A stretch of DNA of 6,852 nucleotides from Acidobacteriota bacterium (GCA_003223895.1 QHXD01000538.1:1-6852), one strand, 5' to 3'; positions 1 through 5,771 are shown, numbered from the stretch's first letter. Translations and numbers: made by a program. Notes: generated by a model from the sequence alone, not told the origin.

Positions 1-2
1 GC

Positions 3-125
3 CACAGCTTCGATATCACCCGGTGCACCGTCCATCCCCAGACCAATGGCATGATCCCGGCTACAAGAATTAATAGTATGATCCGTCTTTGCTCCACCGT
101 CGCATTTAACCATGGCTTGCAGTGA
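3..125 (+). pseudogene. Possible integrase-core (rve/DDE) transposase remnant
   Basis: The frame starting at base 3 is open to the TGA at 123-125. Its first part reads HSFDITRCTVHPQTNGMI, which resembles the HPQTNG-x-(V/I)-ERF block of DDE integrase-core transposases, the block that carries the last catalytic Glu. The resemblance stops at about base 56: after NGMI the frame reads PATRIN, so the expected Glu-Arg-Phe is absent. I read this as the 3' piece of a transposase gene entering from the left and broken just before its catalytic Glu. Only about 18 residues support it, and no terminal inverted repeat is visible, so this could be chance. Confidence 0.4.
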
Positions 126-138
126 AAGGAGAAAAGGT

Positions 139-756
139 ATGAGGGTATGGACCACAATCGCTGTTCTGATTTTGGCCACGAGTATGAACGCAAGCGCCCA
201 GAATCGGATGCCGCCGATACCGGCAGACAAAATGACGAACGATCAGAAGAAAGCGCTCGAGGACTTCCTCGCCGCTCGAGGAACGCCGACGGGGCCATGG
301 GTGGCCCTGCTTCGAAGCCCCGACGTCATGACCCGTGCTCGCGCCCTCAGCGACTACCTGCGCTTCAAAAGCGTGCTGCCGCCGAGACTGAGCGAGTTTG
401 TCATCCTGATGACGGCCCGTCATTGGACGCAACAGTACGAGTGGAATGCCCATTATCAACTCGCTATGACCGGCGGGCTGAAGCCAGACGTCGCGAAGGC
501 GATCGCGGAGGGCCGCCGTCCGGAACACATGGCGGAAGACGAGGAAATCCTTTACAACTTCTGCATGGAGCTGCATCGAAACCAGAGTGTCAGCGATGTC
601 ACTTACGCTCGCGCCGTGTCCAAATTCGGTGAACAAGGTGTTATCGACACGGTCAGCCTCACCGGCTACTACGTCATGATTTCCATGATATTGAACACCG
701 CACGCACACCACTACCGGAAGGCGTTACGCCGGCGCTCGCGCCCTTTCCCCGGTAA
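139..756 (+). CDS. Secreted carboxymuconolactone decarboxylase family protein
   Basis: The 205-residue product starts at the ATG at 139, chosen because AAAGGAG at 125-131 sits 7 bases upstream and the protein then opens with a clean signal peptide (MRVWTTIAVLILATSMNASA, likely cleavage before Gln21). An in-frame ATG at 112 has no such site. The mature part is all-alpha. The stretch of residues 84-110 contains ARHW and YEWNAH, with Glu101 and His105, the pattern of CMD/AhpD-like proteins in which a Glu and a His line the active site. The Cys-x-x-Cys pair of peroxidase-type AhpD is missing, so peroxidase activity is unlikely. Related proteins are often annotated as gamma-carboxymuconolactone decarboxylase-like, but the substrate cannot be read from sequence. 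Export to the periplasm is unusual for a catabolic decarboxylase. The gene stands alone and faces the E1-alpha gene across a palindromic element. Confidence 0.88.
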   Translation: MRVWTTIAVLILATSMNASAQNRMPPIPADKMTNDQKKALEDFLAARGTPTGPWVALLRSPDVMTRARALSDYLRFKSVLPPRLSEFVILMTARHWTQQYEWNAHYQLAMTGGLKPDVAKAIAEGRRPEHMAEDEEILYNFCMELHRNQSVSDVTYARAVSKFGEQGVIDTVSLTGYYVMISMILNTARTPLPEGVTPALAPFPR

Positions 757-775
757 GGCAGGATGACAGGGAATG

Positions 776-868
776 CACGTAGCCGCGGGCTTTACGCCCG
801 CGTTCAGATACCGCCAGAAAAATTCTTTGATTGTGCTTGAACGCGGGCGTAAAGCCCGCGGCTACGTG
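776..868. repeat. Nested palindrome: paired REP-like element / bidirectional terminator
   Basis: Two 31-bp arms (776-806 and 838-868) are perfect reverse complements separated by 31 bp. Each arm is itself a hairpin: CGCGGGC at 784-790, loop TTTAC, GCCCGCG at 796-802, with the mirror copy in the right arm. The element lies between the stop of the CMD gene (756) and the stop of the convergent E1-alpha gene (900). Two inverted copies of a GC-rich palindrome in a 3'-3' intergenic gap is the arrangement of REP pairs (BIMEs). It may end transcription from both sides, but there is no T-tract for classic intrinsic termination. Only this one pair is seen in the window. Confidence 0.85.
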
Positions 869-899
869 TCCGCTGGAGACATCTAAGAAATTCAATGGG

Positions 900-1889
900 C
901 TACCCGCCGCTCAGAGTTTTTGCGTAAACCGCCTGGATCGCCGTTTCAGGGGCTGGGAACGGGCTGTCCAGAGCGTACCGGAGGTCGGATTCGATTTCGT
1001 CGCTGATGCGAGACTCGACCGCTGCCCGCGATGTGTCGTCGAGCAGATTCGCATCGCGCAGCAGCCGTTCAAATCGATCGAGCGGATCGCGGCGCTGCCA
1101 GTCCTCAAATTCATCTTTCGGCACGTACCACGGGGCGTCCGCATCCGAGTGGCCATGCATGCGCATGGTTTTGGCCTCGATGATCGATGGTCCAAGACCG
1201 CTTCGTGCGCGTTCGAGGGCGTCACGAGTTTCGGCGTAGACGGCAAGCACATCATTGCCGTCGACGATTCTGCCCGGGATGCCGTAGCACCTGGCTCGTA
1301 AAGCGAAATCGTCTATAGCCGCCGCACGCGAGGCCGGAGTGGAATACGCATAGCGATTGTTTTCGATGATCAGGACGAACGGAAGCTGCAATACCGAGGC
1401 CAGATTCATGCCTTCGTGAAAGTCGCCCGTGCTGGCTGCGCCCTCGCCGATGTAGGTCAGCGCGACACAAGGCCGGCCTTGAATTTTGGCCGCCAATGCC
1501 ATCCCGGCCATCACAGGAACCATATCGCCCAAAATACTCAGTGATGCAACGATGCCTTTACTGAGATCACCAAAATAGTGAATACGTTCCTTGCCTCCGG
1601 TCGGACTGGTGGCCTTTCCCATGTATTGGGTAAAGATGTCGCGCGGCTGGATACCTCGCACCAGCATGGTGCCGATGTTGCGCGTAAGCGGACTCACAAA
1701 GTCATCCGGTCCGAGCGCGTACGCACTACCCACAGAAATAGCCTCCTGGCCGCGGCTGGTGAAAACCGTCGCAGTGATGATCGCCTGCCGGTAAAGGGCG
1801 GCCAGTCGGTCTTCAAGGGACCGATTCAGTTTCAGATAGTAGTAAAGTTTGAGAAGGTCTTCCGTGTTCAGCGATTCGGGCAAAGTCAT
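900..1889 (-). CDS. Thiamine-diphosphate-dependent 2-oxoacid dehydrogenase E1 component, alpha subunit
   Basis: The 329-residue protein has the normal length and layout of the alpha subunit of pyruvate, branched-chain 2-oxoacid or acetoin dehydrogenase E1. The ThDP/Mg2+ motif spans residues 148-178 (GEGAASTGDFHEG ... IIENN), beginning GEG instead of the more usual GDG and ending in Asn177-Asn178. The active-site loop carries RMHGHSDAD (243-251), with the His that contacts ThDP. E1 decarboxylates a 2-oxoacid and passes the acyl group to lipoyl-E2, normally as an alpha2-beta2 heterotetramer in the cytoplasm. The start is the first ATG after an in-frame stop at 1899-1901; no clear Shine-Dalgarno precedes it. 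No E1-beta, E2 or E3 gene is adjacent: downstream is a palindrome and a convergent gene, upstream no recognisable gene. Its beta partner must lie elsewhere, so the substrate (pyruvate, branched-chain or acetoin) is not fixed by context. Confidence 0.93.
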   Translation of the reverse strand: MTLPESLNTEDLLKLYYYLKLNRSLEDRLAALYRQAIITATVFTSRGQEAISVGSAYALGPDDFVSPLTRNIGTMLVRGIQPRDIFTQYMGKATSPTGGKERIHYFGDLSKGIVASLSILGDMVPVMAGMALAAKIQGRPCVALTYIGEGAASTGDFHEGMNLASVLQLPFVLIIENNRYAYSTPASRAAAIDDFALRARCYGIPGRIVDGNDVLAVYAETRDALERARSGLGPSIIEAKTMRMHGHSDADAPWYVPKDEFEDWQRRDPLDRFERLLRDANLLDDTSRAAVESRISDEIESDLRYALDSPFPAPETAIQAVYAKTLSGG

Positions 1890-2112
1890 CGCGCGAAATC
1901 ATACGCGAACTTGTAGTCTCGAATGCGACTTCTTCGATAAATCGGCTCCGAATATGCTTCAGCTCCGGACACCATCGCCTCAGGCTGGAGACGATCAAGA
2001 GGGTACCTAAAGGACGGATAGTGGCTTCCTCTACTCGGAAGGCGAGGACAGGAATTTCGGGCAGGCGGTCAAGGCCGCAGCGACAGACGAAAGATCGCCC
2101 TCGCTGCGGGCC
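1890..2112 (-). other. Gene-free interval with an open, protein-like frame (possible gene remnant)
   Basis: No convincing gene occupies the gap between the E1-alpha start and the small ORF ending at 2129. On the minus strand one frame stays open from about 2112 into the E1 gene and reads like protein in its middle (LPEIPVLAFRVEEATIRPLG, about 2008-2067, then RRWCPELKHIRSRFIEEV further down). It has no good start codon and no Shine-Dalgarno; the best start would be TTG at 1998. The segment vaguely recalls the C-terminal end of a LysR-type regulator, but the match is too weak to name. It may be a gene remnant or simply open by chance. Confidence 0.25.
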
Positions 2113-2128
2113 TCATGATGCGAAAGAG

Positions 2129-2392
2129 TCACAGAACAAGAAGAACGAACCCCGGTTCCGCGACGTTGCATCCGAACCTGTCATGGGAGCGTTTCTTATA
2201 GAGCAAACCGATCTGACGTTTGCCGGCCCTATAAGGACCGAAAGCGACGCCCATCTTTTTGCCTTGCCGCTCCAGTTCGAACTGTCGATGCATTGCGTTC
2301 AGAGTCACTGTGATCGAATTTACCCATTGCGGGTCACTTGAGGTAAGTATTTCCTCGAGTTTCCGCTTCAGTTCCTCGGCTTCTCCAAACAT
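2129..2392 (-). CDS. Small hypothetical protein downstream of the XRE regulator
   Basis: This 87-residue ORF (start ATG at 2392, preceded by a weak AGGCGG about 7 bases upstream) is not recognised. Its first part, MFGEAEELKRKLEEILTSSD, is charged and helical with heptad-like spacing. A Trp-containing middle (PQWVNSITVTLNAMHRQFE) and a basic stretch (GKKMGVAFGPYRAGKR) follow. There is no signal peptide or membrane segment. The same frame is open upstream as far as 2554, only about 20 bases after the XRE stop, and that extension also has a protein-like composition, but it contains no ATG or GTG; TTG at 2413 is the only other candidate. The gene may thus have lost its original start. It could be cotranscribed with the XRE gene. 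It may alternatively be non-coding. Confidence 0.4.
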   Translation of the reverse strand: MFGEAEELKRKLEEILTSSDPQWVNSITVTLNAMHRQFELERQGKKMGVAFGPYRAGKRQIGLLYKKRSHDRFGCNVAEPGFVLLVL

Positions 2393-2572
2393 AAATTTGC
2401 CGCCTTTCTGCAAAAGAGTCGGCAGGATATCGGCTTTGGGTTCCGAGTCCTGCTTACTGACGCTGAAGCGCCCCGACTCCCTGCTGAGGCGTAGATCACA
2501 ATCAAGGAATGCTTTGGACGAGGATTGACACAGTACCTCTATGACATCAGAGGATCAACTGCTTTTTCGGGT

Positions 2573-3022
2573 CTACTTACGCTCCCCGTCTCTCATGTTC
2601 TGGGTGCGAGTCCACCTCGCCTGCACTCGAATCGGTTGAACCTGGGCTGTCAGCGCAGACTGCATGGACGTCATGAACGAGTCGAGAACTTTGGTAATGA
2701 CCGGGGACATCGTACTGTTGTCCAGCAGAGCTTGAAGCTTCCGGTGATACTCCCGCTGTCGCGGTGTTTGATCCGTTGGAAGTGGGCCGTAGAAAAACTC
2801 CGGCAGCTCGGTGCCGCAAGCGTGCAGGTAGTCACGCAGTACTCGGACCGTTGGGCTGGTGATTCCTGTTTCGATATTCGAAATGTGTTGCCGGCTGACT
2901 CGGACTTCTTCGGCGATATCGGCCTGAGTCAAGCCTGCGTGAAGACGGGCCGCTGAAAGCTGGCGGCCCATTTCGGGATCGCCCTGTTCGAAGGGCATGA
3001 TTCGACTCTTTTCGTCACTCAT
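2573..3022 (-). CDS. XRE-family helix-turn-helix transcriptional regulator
   Basis: The 149-residue cytoplasmic protein has a Cro/CI-type HTH at about residues 18-73: GRQLSAARLHAGLTQADIAE is the first half and VSRQHISNIETG the recognition region, followed by the SPTVRVLRDYLHACG helix typical of SinR/XRE proteins. The remaining 75 residues (QTPRQREYHRKLQALLDN onwards) form a helical tail of unknown role, possibly for dimerisation or ligand sensing. The ATG at 3022 is preferred because GGGGAG lies 5 bases upstream; a GTG at 3028 would overlap that site. The regulator stands alone in a decayed region. A symmetrical site 60-85 bases upstream (TTGTCC ... GGACAA) is a candidate autoregulatory operator. 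Target genes are unknown; the small ORF behind it is the nearest candidate. Confidence 0.88.
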   Translation of the reverse strand: MSDEKSRIMPFEQGDPEMGRQLSAARLHAGLTQADIAEEVRVSRQHISNIETGITSPTVRVLRDYLHACGTELPEFFYGPLPTDQTPRQREYHRKLQALLDNSTMSPVITKVLDSFMTSMQSALTAQVQPIRVQARWTRTQNMRDGERK

Positions 3023-3028
3023 CAGCAC

Positions 3029-3300
3029 TCCCCATCTGGGTGAGATTCGGATGATTTCCCTTTTTGGTATCCGGCACCCTAATTATTGTCCAAACAATCG
3101 GGACAAGTCGAGTACGGCTTCGCATTGCCGACTGCCGCTCTCGCCCCAGGTCTCCTATTTCGACTGTGCTCTCTTCTCACGTAGTGTTTGCTCAACGGCG
3201 CTGTTCTCGGGATTCATCGTTGTCACCCAGGAAGTGCGGTGAATCGGAAGGCCGTGATTCCGGAAGAGACATTGCCGTGATGCTGGCGCGGAAGACTACC
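3029..3300. other. Intergenic stretch, no gene seen
   Basis: Apart from the operator-like site at 3085-3106, I see no coding signature on either strand. The open frames here have no family resemblance and no ribosome binding sites. The stretch must contain the leader and promoter of the XRE gene on the minus strand. Confidence 0.5.
3085..3106. promoter_or_regulatory. Candidate operator upstream of the XRE gene
   Basis: Two overlapping symmetries lie here: ATTGT-CCAA-ACAAT (3085-3098), and TTGTCC (3086-3091) paired with GGACAA (3101-3106) across 9 bases. The site is about 63-84 bases upstream of the XRE start, where XRE repressors usually bind their own promoter. It is AT-rich in an otherwise GC-rich area. 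Binding by the XRE protein is inferred, not shown. Confidence 0.4.
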
Positions 3301-3301
3301 A

Positions 3302-3420
3302 GTGGCAATACCGACACTGTCGGATGTGTGTCGCGCAATCGGGGAACGTTACACGACAGGAATGACCATTTCGGCGCCCCACAACAGAGGTTCTTGTGGA
3401 TCCGAACCTCGTGTTGATTT
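3302..3420 (-). pseudogene. Frameshifted second copy of the Cys-Cys/Cys-His small protein
   Basis: Reading the minus strand downward gives KNLCCGA (about 3375-3395) in one frame, EMVIPV (3355-3372) in a second and VTFPDC (3335-3352) in a third, followed by a region that would correspond to the His and Trp end. In the same order, the intact small protein at 3872-4072 reads INLCCGV-EIFIAE-RVFPDC. Three collinear blocks in three frames are best explained by an ancient copy broken by at least two small indels and an in-frame stop (TAA after VIPVV). No start codon or ribosome site is preserved. It is on the same strand as the intact copy, about 450 bases from it. The alternative, chance similarity over about 19 residues, seems unlikely because NLCCG and FPDC both match exactly and at the right spacing. 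Confidence 0.55.
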
Positions 3421-3576
3421 CACCGTTTTGCGGCATCCAGCCTCCCTCTTACTCCCCGATTGCGCTTGGACCTCTCCCATTTCGGCCTCTTGCCATCCGC
3501 TGTTTAGCACTGCCGTTACCAAACCAAACTTGTCTTTCGATTCAGTTGTTCAGAACTGACATAGGACAAAAACTGA
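3421..3576. other. Intergenic stretch with short direct repeats, no gene seen
   Basis: No coding region is supported here. Near its right end AACTGACA occurs twice in direct orientation (3554-3561 and 3571-3578), 17 bases apart, with GGACAAA (3564-3570) between the two copies. Confidence 0.45.
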
Positions 3577-3777
3577 CAAAAACAGGGGGAAGTTTGTCCG
3601 ATAACAGGGAAATTTAGGCAGTACCGAGCACAGCCGCTGCGCAGAGTCTACATCCCGAAGGAGGACGGGTGGCAAAGGCCGATCTCGACTCCTTCGCTGG
3701 AAGACACAAGATGACGTCAGACGGAGTTCCAGCGCGCGGTTGAACTGTGCTTTCCCTTTGGCGGGGGAGCCGCATGA
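3577..3777 (+). pseudogene. Probable remnant of a group II intron-type reverse transcriptase
   Basis: The frame open from 3577 reads QYRAQPLRRVYIPKEDGWQ (about 3619-3675) and then RPISTPSLED, matching the start of the RT domain of group II intron-encoded reverse transcriptases, where the typical pattern is Y-R-x-x-P-x-R-R-V-x-I-P-K-x-D-G-x-x-R-P-L-G-(I/V)-P-x-L-x-D. The Gly after the Pro-Leu pair is replaced by Thr. A TGA stop interrupts at 3712-3714, after which the same frame continues with FQRAVELC, comparable to the next family block (I-V-Q-R-A-V). Nothing recognisable follows: the catalytic YADD block and the maturase domain are missing. This is a short fossil, not a working gene. No intron 5' end could be located. 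Confidence 0.5.
3593..3599. repeat. Inverted GGACAAA / TTTGTCC pair, right arm
   Basis: TTTGTCC at 3593-3599 is the reverse complement of GGACAAA at 3564-3570, with 22 bases between. The same hexamer pair (TTGTCC / GGACAA) forms the operator-like site in front of the XRE gene. It may be a second binding site or a coincidence. Confidence 0.25.
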
Positions 3778-3871
3778 CACGTGCGTCCATCGTTTGGCGA
3801 AGGGCAGAACTCGAGCAACAACTAACGAGGCGTATGGTACAACCGGCCTCATCCGGCTCGAGTCAGAGAGA

Positions 3872-4072
3872 TCAGACGGTCGTGTCGGCTTTGGGCCGCC
3901 TAATTGGCAGCTCGTGAATCTTGTCCTTCTGGATAGGCTTCCAAATGGTAGTCAGCCTGGGATGGTTGGGGCAGTCGGGAAAGACCCTTCCTTCGGCAAT
4001 GAAAATTTCAACACCACAGCACAGGTTGATGTACACGCCAAAGTTCTTATTGGCTTCACCATTATTTGGCAT
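3872..4072 (-). CDS. Small Cys/His-rich protein, probable metal-binding, family unnamed
   Basis: This 66-residue protein starts at ATG 4072, preceded by GGGGGA with 7 bases of spacing. Its core, residues 11-47, begins FGVYINLCCG and continues through VFPDCPNHPRLTTIWKPI. Cys18, Cys19, Cys34 and His37 form a possible zinc-type site: a Cys pair, 14 residues, then Cys-x-x-His. The tail (residues 48-66) is basic and polar. There is no signal peptide or membrane segment, so it is likely cytoplasmic. I have the impression of similar short hypothetical proteins in soil Acidobacteriota but cannot name a family. A decayed copy lies about 450 bases away on the same strand. It follows the cupin-MBL operon on the same strand, with a 226-base gap, so separate transcription is likely. 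A different frame starting at ATG 4149 has a better ribosome site but an implausible product. Confidence 0.62.
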   Translation of the reverse strand: MPNNGEANKNFGVYINLCCGVEIFIAEGRVFPDCPNHPRLTTIWKPIQKDKIHELPIRRPKADTTV

Positions 4073-4298
4073 ACTTCGTCCCCCGCTATTTTGGCTGTTC
4101 GCGTTGTTACGCGTCTGGCTCTTCCGGAGGTTTGATGTAGTCCGTTCATGGTCCCCCCTGTCTTGTTAGGAATACTAGCATATATAGGACGAACATCGGC
4201 AAGAACGCAATTCGGACCGGTGATTTGACGCAGAAGAGGGAACTGAAACAGAGTTACGTGACAAACAGGAAATCAGCGGCCCCCGGTTGATGCGTCTT

Positions 4299-5204
4299 TC
4301 AAGGGAGATTGCCGGTCAGTTCTTTATACATTCGCCGCACCGAAACTTCTCTCTGTGCGGCGTAAGTCGGCAGTTTCTCGTACTGCTGGAGTTTCACCGC
4401 GGCGACGGCCTGGTCTTCGGTGGCTCCTCGCGCAATCTCATTCTGGATACCGTCTCGTGCATCAGTAAGTATCTGCCGCAAACGGTGCAGTTCTGCACGT
4501 GTTGCCCGGGGGTCTTCGGGAATGGGCCCATGGCCCGCCACGAAGATATCGGCTCCGAGCGCCTCCACCGCATCCAGGACCTTCAGCCATGAGACACCGT
4601 AACCCTGCGCCATATTCGGAAATTCGCCGGAAAAGAAAACCTCGCTCAGATATGCAATCCGGTCTTGTGGGACGAACACGATGCTGTCTCCCCGGGTGTG
4701 GGCGCGTCCGAAATGGAGAATCTGGATCTCCTTGCCGCCGAAGTGGAGGGTCACGCGATCACGAAAGGTCTGGTTCGGCTGCCTCGCCCGCTGCTCTTCG
4801 GCGGATGCGCCGCCGCGTTGCATCTGGTCGAGCAGGCCGGCGCGATAGTTTTCGTGTCCGATCTTGAAGACGTCCGCGTAGGCTATGTTTCCCTTGCTGT
4901 ACGGATCGTGGAAGGAAGAGGACACAAGATAGCGAACGGGCTGTTTGATGATGCTGGAAATCGATTCCCGTTCCGCGCGTGCGATCGCTTCCGAATCCAG
5001 GGCGTCGAACACCAACACCCCTTCGCTTGTGACGATGACGCCGCTGTTGAAAACCCTCCCTGCATTGTTCATGGAATACACATAGTGACCCGGAATGATC
5101 TGTTTCAAGGTTCCGGAACTTACAGGGTTGCGCGGCTCCTGTTGGGATACGAACAGGATCGGAAGGAGAAAGATCAGAAGGGTCATTGCTGATTTTGTGA
5201 TCAT
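4299..5204 (-). CDS. Exported MBL-fold protein with a degenerate metal site
   Basis: The 301-residue protein begins with a signal peptide (residues 1-21, hydrophobic core TLLIFLLPILFV) and has the metallo-beta-lactamase fold order: NSGVIVTSEGVLVFDALDS (53-71), the ligand loop (96-106), GRAHTRGDSIVFVP (166-179), AYLSEVFFSGEF (184-195) and FVAGHGP (221-227). In a normal enzyme the loop reads T-H-x-H-x-D-H-x-G-G-N; here it is SSFHDPYSKGN, so the first His is Ser97, the Asp is Pro101 and the last His is Tyr102. His99, His169 and His225 remain, and the bridging Asp is Glu188. Hydrolase activity with a standard dinuclear site is therefore doubtful. The start ATG at 5204 follows GAGG by 5 bases, and the gene begins 8 bases after the cupin stop, indicating one operon. 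The substrate is unknown; distant relatives include glyoxalase II-like and quinoprotein-relay proteins. Confidence 0.88.
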   Translation of the reverse strand: MITKSAMTLLIFLLPILFVSQQEPRNPVSSGTLKQIIPGHYVYSMNNAGRVFNSGVIVTSEGVLVFDALDSEAIARAERESISSIIKQPVRYLVSSSFHDPYSKGNIAYADVFKIGHENYRAGLLDQMQRGGASAEEQRARQPNQTFRDRVTLHFGGKEIQILHFGRAHTRGDSIVFVPQDRIAYLSEVFFSGEFPNMAQGYGVSWLKVLDAVEALGADIFVAGHGPIPEDPRATRAELHRLRQILTDARDGIQNEIARGATEDQAVAAVKLQQYEKLPTYAAQREVSVRRMYKELTGNLP

Positions 5205-5212
5205 GCTTCCTC

Positions 5213-5686
5213 TTAACGACGCGCAGGTTCAACCGTCTGGTCTGCAAGAGGGATCGTGATCGCGATGCGATCCTCCGAACCCAGATTTCGCGTGATGTGG
5301 CCTTTCCCGGTGGTATCTTCGATCAAATTGATGTGGCCTGGACCGACTGCAACCTTCTTACCTCCGGCAACCTCGATCTCGCCTTGACCGCTGAGGGTGA
5401 TGACGAACTGGCGCCTCGGGCCCGTATGCCACTCGTTTGAACCGCCTGGCGCTCTCCGGCTGAACTCCACGCCTGTAGCCTTGATCATCTCGGTCGCGTT
5501 GCCGGTCAGTTTCATCTCAACCTCTTCGGCGTGACTCAGGCCATCCGGCCCCGTATAGATGCGCGTCATCACGATCGGTTTGCGCGTCTGCGCGACGACA
5601 ACATCCCGATCGGTGTGTGCCATCCACATCAGACAGAATGAAACGACAAGGCTAACGAATACGAGCGGTCTCGTGATCGATCTCAT
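5213..5686 (-). CDS. Exported cupin-domain protein
   Basis: The 157-residue product starts at ATG 5686, where a perfect AAGGAGG lies 6 bases upstream. Longer in-frame starts up to 5824 are rejected because they would run through the divergent promoter region. Residues 1-33 form an export signal with a hydrophobic core (PLVFVSLVVSFCLMWM). The cupin barrel covers about 75-148: EWHTGPRRQFVITLSGQGEI (85-104) is the first conserved motif and VGPGHINLIEDTTGKGH (114-130) the second. His87 and His130 are kept, but the usual H-x-H pair and metal-binding Glu are not, and the usual Asp after GPG is His118. A small-molecule binding or enzymatic role outside the cytoplasm is likely; the ligand is unknown. 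It is the first gene of a two-gene operon with the MBL-fold gene and is divergent from a GntR regulator that may control it. Confidence 0.88.
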   Translation of the reverse strand: MRSITRPLVFVSLVVSFCLMWMAHTDRDVVVAQTRKPIVMTRIYTGPDGLSHAEEVEMKLTGNATEMIKATGVEFSRRAPGGSNEWHTGPRRQFVITLSGQGEIEVAGGKKVAVGPGHINLIEDTTGKGHITRNLGSEDRIAITIPLADQTVEPARR

Positions 5687-5734
5687 GGCGTCCTCCTTAT
5701 TTGGATGGAAGGAGTCTATGCGACAAAGCAGCCC

Positions 5735-5763
5735 TCGACAACTGTATAGTGTTGTTATACACT
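5735..5763 (+). promoter_or_regulatory. Candidate promoter of the GntR gene, giving a leaderless mRNA
   Basis: TCGACA at 5735-5740 (5 of 6 bases of the -35 consensus) is followed after 17 bases by TACACT at 5758-5763 (4 of 6 of the -10 consensus). Transcription would begin near 5770, at or within two bases of the ATG at 5772, leaving no room for a ribosome binding site; indeed none precedes that ATG. The elements are modest matches, so the assignment is tentative. Confidence 0.4.
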
Positions 5764-5770
5764 GTACAGT
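5741..5770. promoter_or_regulatory. Tandem palindromic operator for the GntR regulator
   Basis: ACTGTATAGT (5741-5750) and ACTGTACAGT (5761-5770) are two near-identical 10-bp palindromes, the second perfect, with starts exactly 20 bases apart. Together they also form a 12-bp inverted repeat with one mismatch (5741-5752 against 5759-5770). GntR dimers of the YtrA type commonly bind such dyads in front of their own genes. The site covers the proposed -10 element of the GntR promoter and ends 1 base before its start codon, so occupancy should block self-transcription. It lies 55 bases upstream of the cupin start and could also control that operon. Confidence 0.65.
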
Positions 5771-5771
5771 C

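Noticed and set aside
831..1301. 156-residue + strand ORF opposite the E1-alpha gene
   Set aside because: It is antisense to a well-supported enzyme and begins inside the palindromic element.
2535..2554. Hairpin CCTCT-ATGACATC-AGAGG after the XRE stop as a terminator
   Set aside because: It has only five base pairs and, in the direction of XRE transcription, is not followed by a T-tract.
2525..2956. 143-residue + strand ORF opposite the XRE gene
   Set aside because: It is a shadow of the XRE gene, whose HTH motif is clear on the other strand.
3550..3852. 100-residue minus-strand ORF
   Set aside because: It is antisense to the reverse-transcriptase remnant, whose + strand frame carries the recognisable motif. 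It has no ribosome site.
3809..3863. Inverted repeat ACTCGAGC ... GCTCGAGT
   Set aside because: The 8-bp arms are 39 bases apart in a decayed region with no associated gene signal; chance cannot be excluded.
3952..4149. ORF on the minus strand with a strong ribosome site (AGGGGGG) before ATG 4149
   Set aside because: It overlaps the Cys/His small protein in another frame. Its product has no domain-like pattern, whereas the overlapping frame shows a conserved motif repeated elsewhere in the window.
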